This document shows positions 36,901-44,335 of a DNA stretch of 64,000 bases, in pieces (the stretch's first letter is position 1; every line of letters starts with the position of its first letter). Origin of the DNA: Adiantum capillus-veneris (Eukaryota; Streptophyta; Polypodiopsida; Polypodiales; Pteridaceae). The translations under genes were made by a program, and so were the position numbers. The notes below the pieces were generated by a model, which saw only the letters and a list, made by a program, of their open reading frames with translations, was not told the DNA's origin and did no database searches. Where the stretch lies: the NCBI GenBank assembly GCA_014529385.2, contig CM043947.1, forward strand, positions 126,914,891 to 126,978,890, given 5' to 3'.

Positions 36901-37515
36901 AAACAAGCCTTAGTGAAGAAGGGAGATAGGCAGTGGACACTTGGGAGCAATTGTGGACCATTGGATAAAGGTTGTTGATTAGTGCCCCATGGCAAGCTAA
37001 TGATGGCAAACCTTTTTTCTTCCTTTTACTTGTAAGAGGGGCATTAAAACGAAGCATCATCTTATGTTGGTGCAGGCCACTGTGAGAGACAGTTGACCAA
37101 TGACATTTTCTTCACACACACTCTTTCTCGTCCTCTTATGTAGGCCATTGTGACTTTTCACCTTGTTCTTGTTTGTACTCAACAAAATCCACCTTTGCAT
37201 GTGAAGCATTGAACTCTTCTTTGTTTCAAAGTTTGTAAAAGGGTCCCTTGACTTCCTCCATTTAAGAGCCACATATGATGTTGTTCTCACTTTTTTGTTT
37301 TAGAATGCCAACGTGAGTCTTTACCTTGTTACATGGGTCTTTGGATATGGTTTTTACTGATCTCTTTCATCCTCCTGCATACCAGGGCATTTTCATCATG
37401 GTATGAGTCCCGAGATTGGTTCCATGGCCTATGCAAACGAGTCATGGAGCAAGACTGGTCTTGGAACCGGCCAGCCTTGGATTACATGGAGCTCTACCAT
37501 AATGCAAGAAAGTGA
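3045..37515 (+). CDS. SS3: Soluble starch synthase III, 3' thirteen exons (5' end outside window)
   Basis: This gene encodes a plastid starch synthase that transfers glucose from ADP-glucose to the non-reducing ends of alpha-1,4 glucans (GT5 family, amylopectin synthesis). Exons: 3045-3259, 3406-3676, 3759-3940, 33615-33722, 33800-33909, 34091-34196, 34329-34499, 34668-34796, 34906-35088, 35728-35859, 35951-36062, 36702-36825, 37386-37515. They sum to 1,973 nt. All phases match and give 656 residues with no internal stop, ending in TGA. The N-terminal part is a CBM53 starch-binding module ([22 protein letters not shown]). The C-terminal part carries the hallmarks of SSIII GT5: [44 protein letters not shown] and KTGGL. 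Transit peptide, coiled coils and earlier CBMs must lie upstream. The frame is clean, so I expect a functional gene despite the huge intron. Confidence 0.95.
3260..3405 (+). other. GC-AG intron of SS3
   Basis: This is a 146-bp phase-0 intron with donor AAG/GCAAGT and acceptor TTTCATGCAG/GCT. Using the GT three bases further on would shift the frame and give an immediate TGA, so the GC donor is required. The extended match to the 5' splice consensus is what known GC-AG introns show. Confidence 0.85.
3965..4969. other. Unassigned intron sequence
   Basis: No coding region, LTR or repeat that I recognise. Short open frames on both strands (for example 4688-4960 minus) show no known motif. The missing 3' half of gypsy-C would be expected here if only gypsy-B had inserted, but no RNase H or integrase sequence is visible. 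Confidence 0.4.
4970..5397 (-). repeat. gypsy-B 3' LTR, outer end deleted
   Basis: About 428 bp closely match 23929-24349. The inner (right) end reads TGCTACA, so the minus-strand LTR starts TGTAGCA. The roughly 165 bp that form the other end of the 5' LTR (23765-23928) have no counterpart here, so the LTR is truncated at 4970. Confidence 0.8.
5940..6545 (-). CDS. Extra open frame between integrase and 3' LTR of gypsy-B
   Basis: This is a 201-residue open frame on the element's coding strand, downstream of integrase. Residues 1-90 are rich in Ser, Thr and Pro (low complexity). Residues 95-180 are rich in Leu, Gln and Ala and look helical or coiled-coil (region around [12 protein letters not shown] to [15 protein letters not shown]). 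No enzyme motif is visible. Shorter frames at 6512-6853 and 6769-6996 may be upstream pieces of the same decayed frame. Extra ORFs downstream of pol are known in some plant gypsy lineages, often with envelope-like or unknown products; I see no signal peptide or membrane segment, so I do not call it env. It may also be captured host sequence. Confidence 0.45.
   Translation of the reverse strand: MSTSIPCSIVLVSTSTLRDDSAASPSQHPFPSSPIFTPPAVYISLTPSTPTILDVPTTPVVLTTPVPNPSSPTVPPARSPAPHTSVASLGVADSTLFELFEKILQDSRNAIANIELGTQQLAATHQRHSATYAAMQGSSRVAESAIVGWDATIFALQQALKIKFQMIDDLNAQLQGFREMLLLGDRRSQAPMGMGYGWPGS
7047..7345 (+). repeat. G-rich telomere-like minisatellite inside gypsy-B
   Basis: A degenerate repeat with core GCGAGGGGGTTAGGGTAGG recurs at least five times. 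The plus strand contains runs such as GGG-CGA-GGGGG-TTA-GGG-TA-GGGG (7087-7109), which fit a G-quadruplex pattern. TTAGGGT resembles a telomere repeat but is spaced irregularly, so this is not true telomeric DNA. It lies between integrase and the 3' LTR. Confidence 0.8.
7802..8536 (-). pseudogene. gypsy-B integrase, C-terminal half
   Basis: On the minus strand, reading from 8536: TDYATKWV (core start), [12 protein letters not shown] (second catalytic Asp region), ARANIQAES-like segment ([13 protein letters not shown], third catalytic residue Glu), then 8092-7802 with [11 protein letters not shown] and [11 protein letters not shown], the C-terminal DNA-binding domain. A frameshift separates the two parts near 8100-8153. 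The frame stops abruptly at 8536 where the gypsy-A LTR begins. The H2C2 zinc-binding part is missing from both sides of the insertion. Confidence 0.85.
8537..9844 (-). repeat. gypsy-A 3' LTR (outer end truncated)
   Basis: Direct repeat of 16032-17316. The inner end reads CGCTGGTGACA, so on the coding strand the LTR starts TGTCACCAGCG. Relative to the other LTR it has a short duplication of about 22 bp near 9630-9660 (the CACTTTGGCTA segment). It begins abruptly at 8537 in gypsy-B integrase. Confidence 0.9.
9845..9858 (-). other. gypsy-A polypurine tract
   Basis: The minus strand reads TTTCAAGAGGGGGGTA directly before the LTR start TGTCACC. The same sequence style precedes the gypsy-E LTR at 59632. 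Confidence 0.85.
10418..11374 (-). pseudogene. gypsy-A integrase core, C-terminal domain and chromodomain
   Basis: This 318-codon open stretch is the C-terminal part of the polyprotein. Residues 1-110 form the second half of the integrase core: [17 protein letters not shown] with the second catalytic Asp, and DGQSEEAN with the catalytic Glu. [14 protein letters not shown] and [18 protein letters not shown] are the C-terminal domain. The last about 60 residues ([34 protein letters not shown]) form a chromodomain, which in chromoviruses guides insertion to marked chromatin. It is separated from the upstream integrase part by a frameshift near 11375. Confidence 0.93.
11313..12128 (-). pseudogene. 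gypsy-A RNase H and N-terminal integrase
   Basis: From 12128 leftward: RNase H ([29 protein letters not shown]). An in-frame TGA at 11730-11732 stands where a Trp is expected. The integrase H2C2 zinc-binding domain follows ([16 protein letters not shown] ... CLICQKVK), then the first catalytic Asp of the core (AMDFIFDLP) and [10 protein letters not shown]. The frame then shifts into the next segment. Confidence 0.92.
12131..13168 (-). pseudogene. gypsy-A reverse transcriptase
   Basis: All RT blocks are visible over 345 codons: [76 protein letters not shown] and the active site FFDDM. RNase H begins near 12240 ([18 protein letters not shown]). A one-base deletion near 12150 breaks the frame between the end of this segment and the conserved [12 protein letters not shown] sequence. 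The TAG at 13238-13240 separates it from gag-protease in the same frame. Confidence 0.95.
13238..14515 (-). pseudogene. gypsy-A gag C-terminal part and protease
   Basis: 425 codons. The capsid-type domain includes [17 protein letters not shown] and [12 protein letters not shown] zinc knuckle [14 protein letters not shown] fits C-x2-C-x4-H-x4-C. The aspartic protease follows with [12 protein letters not shown], where the usual DSGA/DTGA reads DPGA. The frame is continuous with the upstream gag except for the TAG at 14582-14584, and ends in TAG at 13238-13240. Confidence 0.92.
14582..15541 (-). pseudogene. gypsy-A gag N-terminal part
   Basis: Gln-, Pro- and Gly-rich N-terminal gag. Met at 15541 or at 15481 could start it; the first is only 28 bp from the PBS. 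Repeated PGxQ/FGM-like motifs lie in the middle. TAG at 14582-14584 is followed in the same frame by gag sequence ([10 protein letters not shown]), so it is a premature stop within one polyprotein. Confidence 0.85.
15570..15588 (-). other. gypsy-A primer-binding site
   Basis: The minus strand after the LTR end GGTTTCA reads TAGTTCCATCGCCGGGATT, one base from TGGTTCCATCGCCGGGATT, a form complementary to a tRNA 3' end with CCA. It is not the common initiator-Met PBS (TGGTATCAGAGC). The intact TGGTTC survives at the internal duplication junction (15856-15861). Confidence 0.7.
15589..17316 (-). repeat. gypsy-A 5' LTR with internal tandem duplication
   Basis: The LTR starts TGTCACCAGCG at 17316 and ends GGTTTCA at 15589 on the minus strand. 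Its last part occurs twice in tandem: 15589-15861 and 15862-16134, period 273 bp, nearly identical. Without the duplicate the LTR is about 1.46 kb. The right flank begins GAGTT in gypsy-B sequence. Confidence 0.9.
17317..17670 (-). pseudogene. gypsy-B RNase H end and RH-IN linker
   Basis: On the minus strand, [33 protein letters not shown] and [13 protein letters not shown] are the C-terminal RNase H. After an indel, [11 protein letters not shown] and [19 protein letters not shown] are the typical linker before the integrase zinc domain. The frame is cut on the left by gypsy-A (17316) and on the right by the solo LTR (17671). Confidence 0.85.
17671..19212 (-). repeat. Solo LTR of a gypsy-A-related family with 5-bp TSD
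   Basis: This 1,542-bp LTR shares blocks with the gypsy-A LTR (ACCGGCCTATAC, CCCTTTCGGTATTTCTTTAT, CAGCGGGCTGTAATTC-like, CCTAAATTTTAGGAGATG, CCTGGTGACA) but is clearly diverged. The duplicated target GAGCA lies on both sides (17666-17670 and 19213-19217). It interrupts gypsy-B RNase H between YASRLL and LTKAERNYS. No internal domain is present, so recombination between two LTRs has removed the rest. Confidence 0.9.
19213..20884 (-). pseudogene. gypsy-B pol N-terminus, reverse transcriptase and RNase H start
   Basis: From right to left: a Pro/Ser-rich pol leader ending [14 protein letters not shown] (20884-20219); a frameshift; RT with [18 protein letters not shown] and [17 protein letters not shown] (20285-20031); then the region of the first catalytic Asp; [29 protein letters not shown] and the active site VMDDF (19917-19582); the thumb with [16 protein letters not shown]; and RNase H with [17 protein letters not shown] up to YASRLL (19551-19218). 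Frame is lost at least three times. Confidence 0.88.
21031..21861 (-). pseudogene. gypsy-B protease and flanking region
   Basis: Residues [14 protein letters not shown] near 21300 form the aspartic protease site (D-G-G-S in place of DSG/DTG), preceded by PIRGQKFSG. Upstream frames at 21445-21654 and 21664-21861 are Pro/Leu-rich linker sequence between gag and protease. Frame changes separate the pieces. Confidence 0.75.
21869..23443 (-). pseudogene. gypsy-B gag
   Basis: Reading leftward from 23443: a Pro/Ser-rich start, then the capsid-type gag domain ([24 protein letters not shown]-like segment around 23150, [36 protein letters not shown]). A charged coiled-coil stretch (22570-22450) and zinc-binding knuckles follow: [14 protein letters not shown], then CYKCGEYG and [15 protein letters not shown] near 21900-22040. 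Several frameshifts split it into four open pieces. Confidence 0.85.
23743..23760 (-). other. gypsy-B primer-binding site
   Basis: The minus strand reads TGGCACGCAGGTGGGACC four bases after the LTR end CTCTCA. It begins with TGG, as needed to pair with a tRNA CCA end. The tRNA species was not identified and it is not the initiator-Met type. Confidence 0.65.
23765..24349 (-). repeat. gypsy-B 5' LTR
   Basis: 585 bp, TGTAGCA...CTCTCA on the minus strand (TG...CA). Positions 23929-24349 match the 3' LTR at 4970-5397 with scattered substitutions. The right flank (24350 onward) is gypsy-C RT sequence. Confidence 0.8.
24350..25318 (-). pseudogene. gypsy-C reverse transcriptase fragment
   Basis: From 25318: [20 protein letters not shown] and [21 protein letters not shown] are the RT thumb. 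They continue, with broken frame, to a tether region at 24993. After the MITE (24482-24984) the RNase H start [16 protein letters not shown] is readable at about 24410-24360. The frame stops at the gypsy-B LTR. Confidence 0.8.
24482..24984. mobile_element. hAT-type MITE with GTAC-rich ends
   Basis: This 503-bp element is flanked by a perfect 8-bp duplication GTTTAAAT (24474-24481 and 24985-24992). Terminal inverted repeats are CAAGGTGG / CAAGGTTG, and both subterminal regions are packed with GTACG/CGTAC words. It has no coding capacity. An 8-bp duplication is typical of the hAT superfamily. It interrupts gypsy-C RT. Confidence 0.85.
25406..26488 (-). pseudogene. gypsy-C gag and protease fragments
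   Basis: gag near 26394-26116 ([34 protein letters not shown]) parallels the gypsy-A capsid-type domain. A degenerate nucleocapsid/linker region follows, then the protease near 25591-25406 ([27 protein letters not shown]). Many stops and shifts separate the pieces. Confidence 0.75.
26700..27109 (-). repeat. Candidate gypsy-C 5' LTR
   Basis: The segment lies just outside gag and its right end reads CTTTCCAACA, so the minus strand begins TGTTGGAAAG. No second copy is present and no PBS was recognised, so the left boundary is a guess. Confidence 0.35.
27110..27222. repeat. Short AT-rich tandem motif
   Basis: Variants of AGACTAAATCCACTAAATAGG and GGTAAAATAGACTAAAT recur several times between the gypsy-C LTR end and the truncated 5' end of the LINE. 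Confidence 0.5.
27223..27530 (+). pseudogene. LINE ORF1 C-terminal remnant
   Basis: About 100 open codons end in TGA just upstream of the ORF2 start, the expected place for ORF1 of an L1-type element. No zinc knuckle or RNA-binding motif remains in the truncated part. Assignment rests on position. Confidence 0.5.
27566..31274 (+). pseudogene. LINE ORF2: endonuclease-reverse transcriptase-zf-RVT
   Basis: The AP-type endonuclease shows [32 protein letters not shown] and [11 protein letters not shown] (27570-28260). The RT shows [55 protein letters not shown] and the active site AYVDDSLFM (29110-29660). The C-terminus contains [20 protein letters not shown] and [18 protein letters not shown], a zf-RVT-type domain. 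Frameshifts occur near 27775, 28000 and 28985, and stops at 29070 (TAA) and 29484 (TAG). From 29532 to 31274 the frame is open for 580 codons. Confidence 0.92.
31415..32117 (+). pseudogene. LINE-2 ORF2 C-terminal fragment
   Basis: Codons parallel LINE-1: [39 protein letters not shown] and [18 protein letters not shown]. There is one in-frame TAG at 32028-32030; the end [10 protein letters not shown]...QLSYVCF then matches the LINE-1 terminus. Pairwise differences are numerous, so the copies are not a recent duplication of one another. Confidence 0.88.
31415..32260 (+). mobile_element. LINE-2 copy: strongly 5'-truncated member of the same family
   Basis: Starts in the C-terminal part of ORF2 (equivalent to about 30571 of the first copy) and continues through the 3' UTR to the same kind of tail (TTTTAAAAAAAAGTGTGTGTG). 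It begins right after the TG/CG tail of LINE-1. 5' truncation is typical of target-primed reverse transcription. Confidence 0.88.
32254..32955. repeat. Direct repeat pair downstream of LINE-2
   Basis: About 225 bp at 32254-32475 recurs at 32728-32955 with moderate divergence (shared CACCCACTATTGGGCATTGA, GTGGGTGACTACCATGGGTC, CTGGATTCATCTAGGTA). Both copies begin in a TG-rich microsatellite. The intervening 250 bp show nothing I recognise. Confidence 0.8.
32956..33614. other. 3' end of the giant SS3 intron
   Basis: No gene or repeat recognised. It ends in the SS3 acceptor TTGACATATAATTGCAG before 33615. Confidence 0.6.
33615..37515 (+). CDS. SS3: SS3 exons 4-13: GT5/GT1 catalytic domain and stop
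   Basis: Ten exons encode the complete catalytic domain: [20 protein letters not shown] (33615-33722); WGGTGINVW and VIFLEPENG (33800-33909); [20 protein letters not shown] (34091-34196); [17 protein letters not shown] (34329-34499); [17 protein letters not shown] (34668-34796); [20 protein letters not shown] (34906-35088); [13 protein letters not shown] (35728-35859); [16 protein letters not shown] with the conserved Glu (35951-36062); [14 protein letters not shown] (36702-36825); and [20 protein letters not shown] followed by TGA (37386-37515). The fifth residue after K in KVGGLADV is Ala where most plant SSIII have Gly. Introns are canonical GT-AG, 77 to 640 bp. Confidence 0.96.
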
Positions 37516-37930
37516 GGTTCGATGCACCCAGCTGCTGTACCATTGTGTTAAATTATGCGACAAAAACAAGCAAAATTTTTGCATTTATTCATGTCAAAGA
37601 TATCAGCATGCGTGTCTGTATATTATCAGAGGTGAAGAAATTTTTTTGCAAAATAAAGCCCATGGTGTTTTGTATAGAATCCCCTTTCAAAGCTTCAGAT
37701 ATGGTTTTTTGGGGTGTATTTTACTCCCCTTTACATACTGCTTACCTTGTAATAAAAGGAGGAAAGGGGAGAAATTGATTCTGTTTGTAACCGATGTATT
37801 TATTGGCTCTGCGAGTCCTTGAGTCCATTGTATAGTACATTCTTCAGGACTTGTGTCCTGAAGAATGTACTTGTTTATTGGCTGTGCGAGAGTCCACTGT
37901 ATAGTACATTCTTCAGGACTTGTGTCCAAA
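37516..37930 (+). other. Probable SS3 3' UTR region with a hairpin and a tandem repeat
   Basis: After the TGA, possible AATAAA-type polyadenylation signals occur at about 37651 (AATAAAGC) and 37751 (AATAAAAGG). At 37835-37870 there is a perfect 16-bp inverted repeat (GTACATTCTTCAGGAC / GTCCTGAAGAATGTAC) with a 4-base loop. A roughly 65-bp unit containing one arm occurs twice (about 37795-37858 and 37867-37927). The true transcript end is unknown. Confidence 0.55.
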
Positions 37931-38469
37931 TGGAACAAGGCAAGTCAACCTTACACAGGTGAATGTCGACTCTCCAATAATTAACCATAGTGTTCGCTCT
38001 TCAATAAATTTAGTTGTACATAGACAATAAGCTAAATAATGGGACCTTGAGAGAAGTTTGGAATACTTGGGAAAGTGGAAGTTTCCAAGCTAGAAGGATG
38101 AATTAACAACTGAGAAACTTGTGAGTCTTTGACACACTGTTTTTTCACATGATGTACCTTTCTAAGCATTCCACCAATTTTGGCATTTGAATTGGTGAGG
38201 CTTGCTTCTAAGTGATGACTTTGTGGATTCCTCTTTCATTGAGGAGTTATAGCGAATGGCCGTTTTCATGATTCTGCCCCTCATCCTGTGTTTCTCGATC
38301 CGCTCAGTTCCATGTGACCTTTGCCTTGCATTCCATTTGAATTTAGTCCTACTACCCCTTAGTATCTTACATTTGCCAAGATGTTTGCACAGTATGCAAA
38401 GTGTCTTGTGCACGAGTTTACACTTAACTCAAAAACAATTTGTGCCTATTCATGACAAATTTGAAACTA
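37931..38469. other. Intergenic sequence, nothing recognised
   Basis: AT-rich sequence without a supported gene or repeat. Open frames are short and lack motifs. Confidence 0.5.
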
Positions 38470-39868
38470 CCTATGTTTGGTATTGAATATGCTAAGTATA
38501 ACAAATATGATGCACAATGTGGAATTGGATATCTAAATTATTAATAAGGAAATTGGAAGGCATCTTGTATAGAAGGTTGTGTTTTGACTCTATATTGAAA
38601 GGGCTATGTCTAGAAACTTGCGAACGGCTACTTTGGAATCATATGTTCAAAGTCTTCCAAAAAATGCTCTTACCATGCAAGTGAATGTTGGTTGGTCAAA
38701 TGGAAGTCTATTTCCTTCCCCATGAAACATATAAGATTGTGCATCGAAAATGTACTACATATTTTATAGGTTATCTGACAATAGTTGATGCTTTTGCAGG
38801 CTTGATATGTAACTCGCTATATTTGAGAGTGTGGGAGATCTTATGTTGCAGGTTTTTTGACTTGATAATTTTATGATATTACTTCTCATCCACTACTCTT
38901 CAAATGATCTTTTAACTAGTAGAAACAATTGAACTAATGTAAAAGTCTTTTGTGAAGCACCTTGGACATGCATAGGATAATGTTACAAATGTACTTGAAT
39001 TGCATAACGAATTAAAGTAAAATTGGTGAACATAGATATCTCATCCCTTACTAAAAGATGGTAATATAATACTATGGCCAAGACAAAGAGTGACATGCTA
39101 CTAATGTTTGACATTGGGGTAATTAAAAAGCATAGCTCACTTGTATTTTAGGGTTATCTAAACGCATACCTGTGTTGGGTATTATTATGCTAACTATAAC
39201 AAGTAAGATGCTCAACATGCAATTGGATATCTTAATTATTGGTAAGGAGATTGCAAGGCATCTTGTATAGAAGTTTGTGTTTGACTCGATATGGAAAGGG
39301 CTACATCTAGAAATTTGCAAACGGCTTTTTTCAAATCATATGTGCAAAGTCTACCCAAAATTGCTCTTACCATACAATTGAATATTGAAAAAGCATTTGG
39401 TTAGTCCAATGGAAATCTACTATCTTTTCCATGAAATGTATCGATTGTGCATTAAAATGCAAAATGAATTCTATAGATAGGACAATAGTTGATTTTTTTT
39501 GCATTCTTGATATGTAACTCACTATTTCAAGTGAGTGGGAGATATCTCACGTGGCATAATTATCGACTTGATAATTTTACGAGATTGCTTCTCATCCACC
39601 ACTTTTTTAAATGTTGTTTAAATAGTAGAAATGATTGAATTGAGATAATTCTTTCATTGAGCACCTTGAACATGCATATTATAACCTTTCTAATGTGTAC
39701 AATGTTACAAATGCACTTGAATTGCGAAGTTTAAGTAAATTTGGTGAACATATATTTCTCATCCCTTGCTAAAAGAATGGTTCATATAACAATATGGCCA
39801 AGACAAAGAGTGACATGCTACTAATGTTTGACATTCAGTTATTTAAAAGCCTAGCTCACTTGTGCTTT
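38470..39868. repeat. 700-bp tandem duplication
   Basis: Two diverged units start CCTATGTTTGG (38470) and CCTGTGTTGGG (39169), period about 699 bp. They share many blocks, for example GGCATCTTGTATAGAAG, GACTTGATAATTTTA and CAAAGAGTGACATGCTACT. No coding sequence is seen in either. Confidence 0.85.
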
Positions 39869-41821
39869 GCACAAAGTGATTAGGTGGAGTACGGCAAAGA
39901 GCAATATAGGTCACCTTTTTCACATGGCCATTGCATGGTTGTTTGTGACTTGTTCGAATTATCTTCATGGCTCGAATTCATCTATTGTTTCCTCGTTACA
40001 TTGTAAAATTGATGCCTTTGCAATAATTATTCAAATACCCTTGGAAAAACAATGAAGGAGGCTTAGTTTGCTCTCACAAAGAAACTTTGTAAATCTTAAT
40101 GACTTGGTGAGCTAAACGTTCTTAGCATTGACATCATCTGGTTTCCACACAAAGGCACTTGTTATCCAAACTTATAAAATAAATACAAACTTGGACTTGA
40201 GAATCAATGCTCTATATCAATATATGATATGGTTTCTCTTTGTCATTGTAATTATTCTTAATTGGATGTGGAATTTGGTCACTTGAGGATCCCATAACCC
40301 CACCAGTATGTCAACTCATACAAGATTAAAAAAACATAAAATAATGTATGATAATGCAATTTTTTTTATTCCTTGAATTTTAAAGCATGCCACAACAATA
40401 TCTTTATGATCATCAAAAAGTGCTCATTGTAATGATTGTTTACGTGATATGCCAACAATAATTTTACACTCACCAAAAAATGTGCTCATTTTAATGACTG
40501 TTAACGCGATATCACAACAATATTCTTACACTCACCAAAAAATTGTAATGATATAGCTAGTGCTAATGGGGCTACTCTTTTCTTTTTTGTAAGTTGTTAA
40601 CCAACTTGGTGTGGTAATGCTTTACTAGTATTATGGCATGCAATCTATGAGATGCTTTGTCTATGTTGTACTAAACAACAATCCTTACATGTACAGATAT
40701 TATTGTGTTTATAGCCTATTATGGATGTTTCATGCTAGTAATGTCCCCACCATCCACACCATGAACAAGAACAACGTAAAGAGCTCCTAATCACCACACA
40801 ACCACAAAGTGCAAGAGCATGCACCTTGCACAATGCCTAATAATGAGGATAACATCACAAGGCCTACCTATAAAGTGGTGTTGCCTACTTGTTCACGCTA
40901 GCTTAGTTGCCATGGGATCTCTACCCTTGGGATCCCTCATTCTAAGCCCCAAGCATGTCTGCCACACACACAGCTAGCACAATCAATGTTGAATCGAGCT
41001 CTACCACCCCACAACTACTAGTCGCACCACATAGGGCACTGTACGCTATGTGAAATATCCCCCCCCCCCCTCCCTTTCAATTCTTTTTTTCAAAAAACAA
41101 TTTTGAAAACACGACCAAAGAAATATAAAATACAAGGTGGGTGACTGTTGTACAACAAGTAATATATGAGAAAGTGATATGTTTAGCATTTTTGGGAGAA
41201 AATGAATTGGAGCTATTCGCCGCCGCTAAGAGAGAGTTTATTTACGTGAATAAGAGGTTGTCATATTTCCATTGGTTGCTTTCGTGTATGCAATTATTTG
41301 ACTCTCTTTGGGTTGTGAAGTGATGAATTGGACCACATGATTCTCAAGTATGTGCACCTAGAAGGCATTGAAGAAGTTCTTACTCATGATCATGCTAGGG
41401 GATATAGCGGTTTTGGCTCATGTACTCTAGAAAATGCATGCAGTCTCATGATTGTACTTAAAAAATTGGGTTGTTGGTGAATGCCTCAAAATAAAAGGTT
41501 GTAAACTCTCAATCCAAAGAAACCATGTGTTGAGTATAATAAAAGAAATAAGTGGTAGAAAGTTTCAAGTACCCTTGCCTGAATGTTTCAATTAATCACA
41601 AATGGTTTGCGCATGCTATACATTGCTTGGAAGCCAGTAGGAGAGCCTAGTATGTGTTAGTAAATATGCTTCATCAAAGTGATATAAAATTTGGCCTCTC
41701 AAAAGATATCTCTTTACCAATTTGGTCACACTCATATTTGTTATGGAGTCCCAAGTATAGGGTGGTAGAATTTTTAACTTCTTAGAAAGAGTTCGAAAAT
41801 GGTTCGACAAAAGGATACAGT
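39869..41821. other. Intergenic AT-rich sequence
   Basis: No gene recognised. A short direct repeat of about 68 bp with CACTCACCAAAAAATG cores lies at about 40420-40555, and a C homopolymer run at about 41060. Confidence 0.5.
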
Positions 41822-42313
41822 TTTGGCTTGAGGGTGTGAATTGCAACATATAAGTATATTGAACACATCTTTCATCAAGGCCATCCATCACCTATTATAA
41901 GGCTTAGAGGGAAAGAATACTTTCTTTATTGACATGCATGTGTTATAGAGTTTGGCTTGTACATTCATGCCTCAACAAATGTGTACCGATCAAAGGGGGA
42001 ATACACAGATTGATCTAGAAAAGTGTGCATTATGTTCACATAAAATCTATGAAATATGGGTTTTTAACTTAAGCCTTGAATATATGAAGGGTCTATATAT
42101 CGTGAAACCCTCAAAATATGAAACTAATGCAATGTGTGTGTCACATTAGCTCACAAGTTTTGGATTAAGGGTGTGCATTGTGACATATTTTGAACACATC
42201 TCCCATCTAGGCATTGCAATCCATTAAATATTATAAGGTTTACAGGGAAAAAAGACTTCCATTGTTCACATGCACATGCTTTCTACTTTGGCTTGTATAT
42301 TCGTGCCTTAAGA
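41822..42313. repeat. Diverged direct repeat pair
   Basis: 41822-41974 and 42160-42313 share order and wording: GAGGGTGTG.ATTG, TTGAACACATCT, ATTATAAGG, TTTGGCTTGTA, ATTC.TGCCT. Divergence is high, so the duplication is old. Confidence 0.65.
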
Positions 42314-43359
42314 AGAATGTAATAACCTGGATGCCAAAATTGTAGGTGCAAGTGGGTATTGATACATTGCTACTAGATTGTACCATTTTGGCACTACACG
42401 AATCTTGGCGCCCTTTATTTGTGGAGAGGTTGTGCAACCATTGCATTCAAATATTAAGAAACAATCACAAGATATGTAGGTATCATGCATTATTTTCTTT
42501 TCTTCAATGTTGAGTGGCCTCATCTAGAGCATTGGGATGCTCGCATGAAGGTAGATATGCAACATTTGTGGGCCCATAGCACAACATATTGATGCTTTTC
42601 ATATGGGTAATGAAATTGGTAAGAAGAAGAGAGCCACTAAATAGTCTAAGAGAGTACTCATAAGTGTTTTTCCAAATTGACCACTGTTTTTCATCATCAT
42701 ACTTGTTTTTCACTCTTATCAAGCACCTACACATTATATTTGTCATATAGTATATTTGAAAAGAAGAAAGATGTGTAGACTTGCTTTGCAAAATGGAAAA
42801 TACAAGATAAGTATGAGGTAGTGGTACCTTATTAAGTTGGAAAAAAGCAAGTTGTTCCCAAGAAGGCTTACAAGCTAAAGCACACACTTAGCATAATGTA
42901 TAAGAAGGGTGATATGTTCTAAACAAAAAACATTTATAGTTCTATACAATTTTTTTCTCTAGTTCGTATATGATCAATATTCATAATCTTCATACATTGA
43001 AGCTCAAATATATGGAATATGCCTCTTGTAGACATTAAGTGACATTTTAAAGCAATGCTTTGATGAGGCCGTATAGCTAAGTAAGGAGATCAATAAGACA
43101 ACGGTCACGTGATGCATAAATATCAGTTACTTCTTGAAATAAATGTGCATCATGCATGATCACACATGGACCAATTATTTGTCTTATATGCAACTATGCA
43201 AGGCCTTTTGTAACTATGCTGGTATGCCAATATATTAGTAACATCTTACTGATTGATAACTATGCTCCACATGACCACATCCTAAAGCTCGCATTGTGTG
43301 GTTTGGTATGAAAAGATACATGCATACCTAAATGTTCTATTATAGTATTTTTGTAAGTC
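42314..43359. other. Intergenic sequence, nothing recognised
   Basis: No supported gene, RNA or repeat on either strand. Confidence 0.45.
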
Positions 43360-44335
43360 AAGAAAGAAGGTGCCATATCCTTGGCTACGGTTTGTGAAAT
43401 ACTTAGTTCCTCATAAGCTTAATGGAGGACTAGTTTTAAGGTGCAATCAGATCTACCCTTTACAATTAAAGGGTTAGTTGACAATTTCTTAGGCATAAAA
43501 TTTTGGCATGCCGTGATTCAAGTATTGTGACAAAGTATTATGACAATGCAATATTGCACAAATTTGGACATGAAAAATTGTAGCCATTTGCTAATCATAT
43601 GACTTCTCTTTATCCAACATGCTAGAGATTACTTTGATGTTGTATTCTATTTGTCAAGTTTGAGATGTATCATCATAGATCACATGCTCAAACATTCACT
43701 TAGTATGTGATCTCACACGAGAGAAAATTAAGTGAAGCCCAAGACCCAGCATTGACAAGTGATGACACACAATTGTCCACTAACATTTTTTTTCTTTTTA
43801 TAGTCAATGCTTGTTGCATGTCGTCGCTACCACATTTAGTTGTGAAGTCAAATGTAGACAAGGCATCAAAATTACAAGTGAGTGTGTTTTTAGTAGCCCT
43901 ATGAGGTTAAATTTGGTTTTGGCCCACAATACCATTAAAGAGTTTTCATAGTTACAATTGAGTTGTTTTGACCAATTTTGCTAAAATACTATCCTCACTC
44001 TCAATGAAACTGGCAAGTAGGAAAAATCTAGTAGTTCATACTCACATGATGTCCAATGAGGTCCATTGTCCTTTTATTACGGAAAGACTTTACACCTTGA
44101 CTAATGTGCCAACACAAGCTCATAGAATGGCTTTGACTTGCAACAAGTCTAAAGCTTCAGGGTCCCCTTGTGGATATAGTCCTTAGGAGTAAGCACTTAT
44201 TCTATTTGTTTATTGCCTAGTCAATATTAATGTCATCTCAACGACCAGAATAGGTATGTTGCCATGTCATTTACATTACCATTATGACTAGAATAGGTAT
44301 GTTGCCATATTTGTGGCATTACCATTATGACTTAT
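43360..44335. repeat. Dispersed duplicate, copy 1
   Basis: Shares an ordered series of blocks with 46037-47190, including ACTTAGTTCCTCA.AAG, ATTGACAAGTGATGA and GTTGTGAAGTCAA. Within it, 44234-44335 holds a roughly 51-bp tandem pair around ACCAGAATAGGTATGTTGCCAT. Confidence 0.65.

Noticed and set aside
43060-43120. Possible tRNA-like stretch
   Set aside because: No cloverleaf with TTC arm and anticodon stem could be drawn; no tRNA was supported anywhere in the window.
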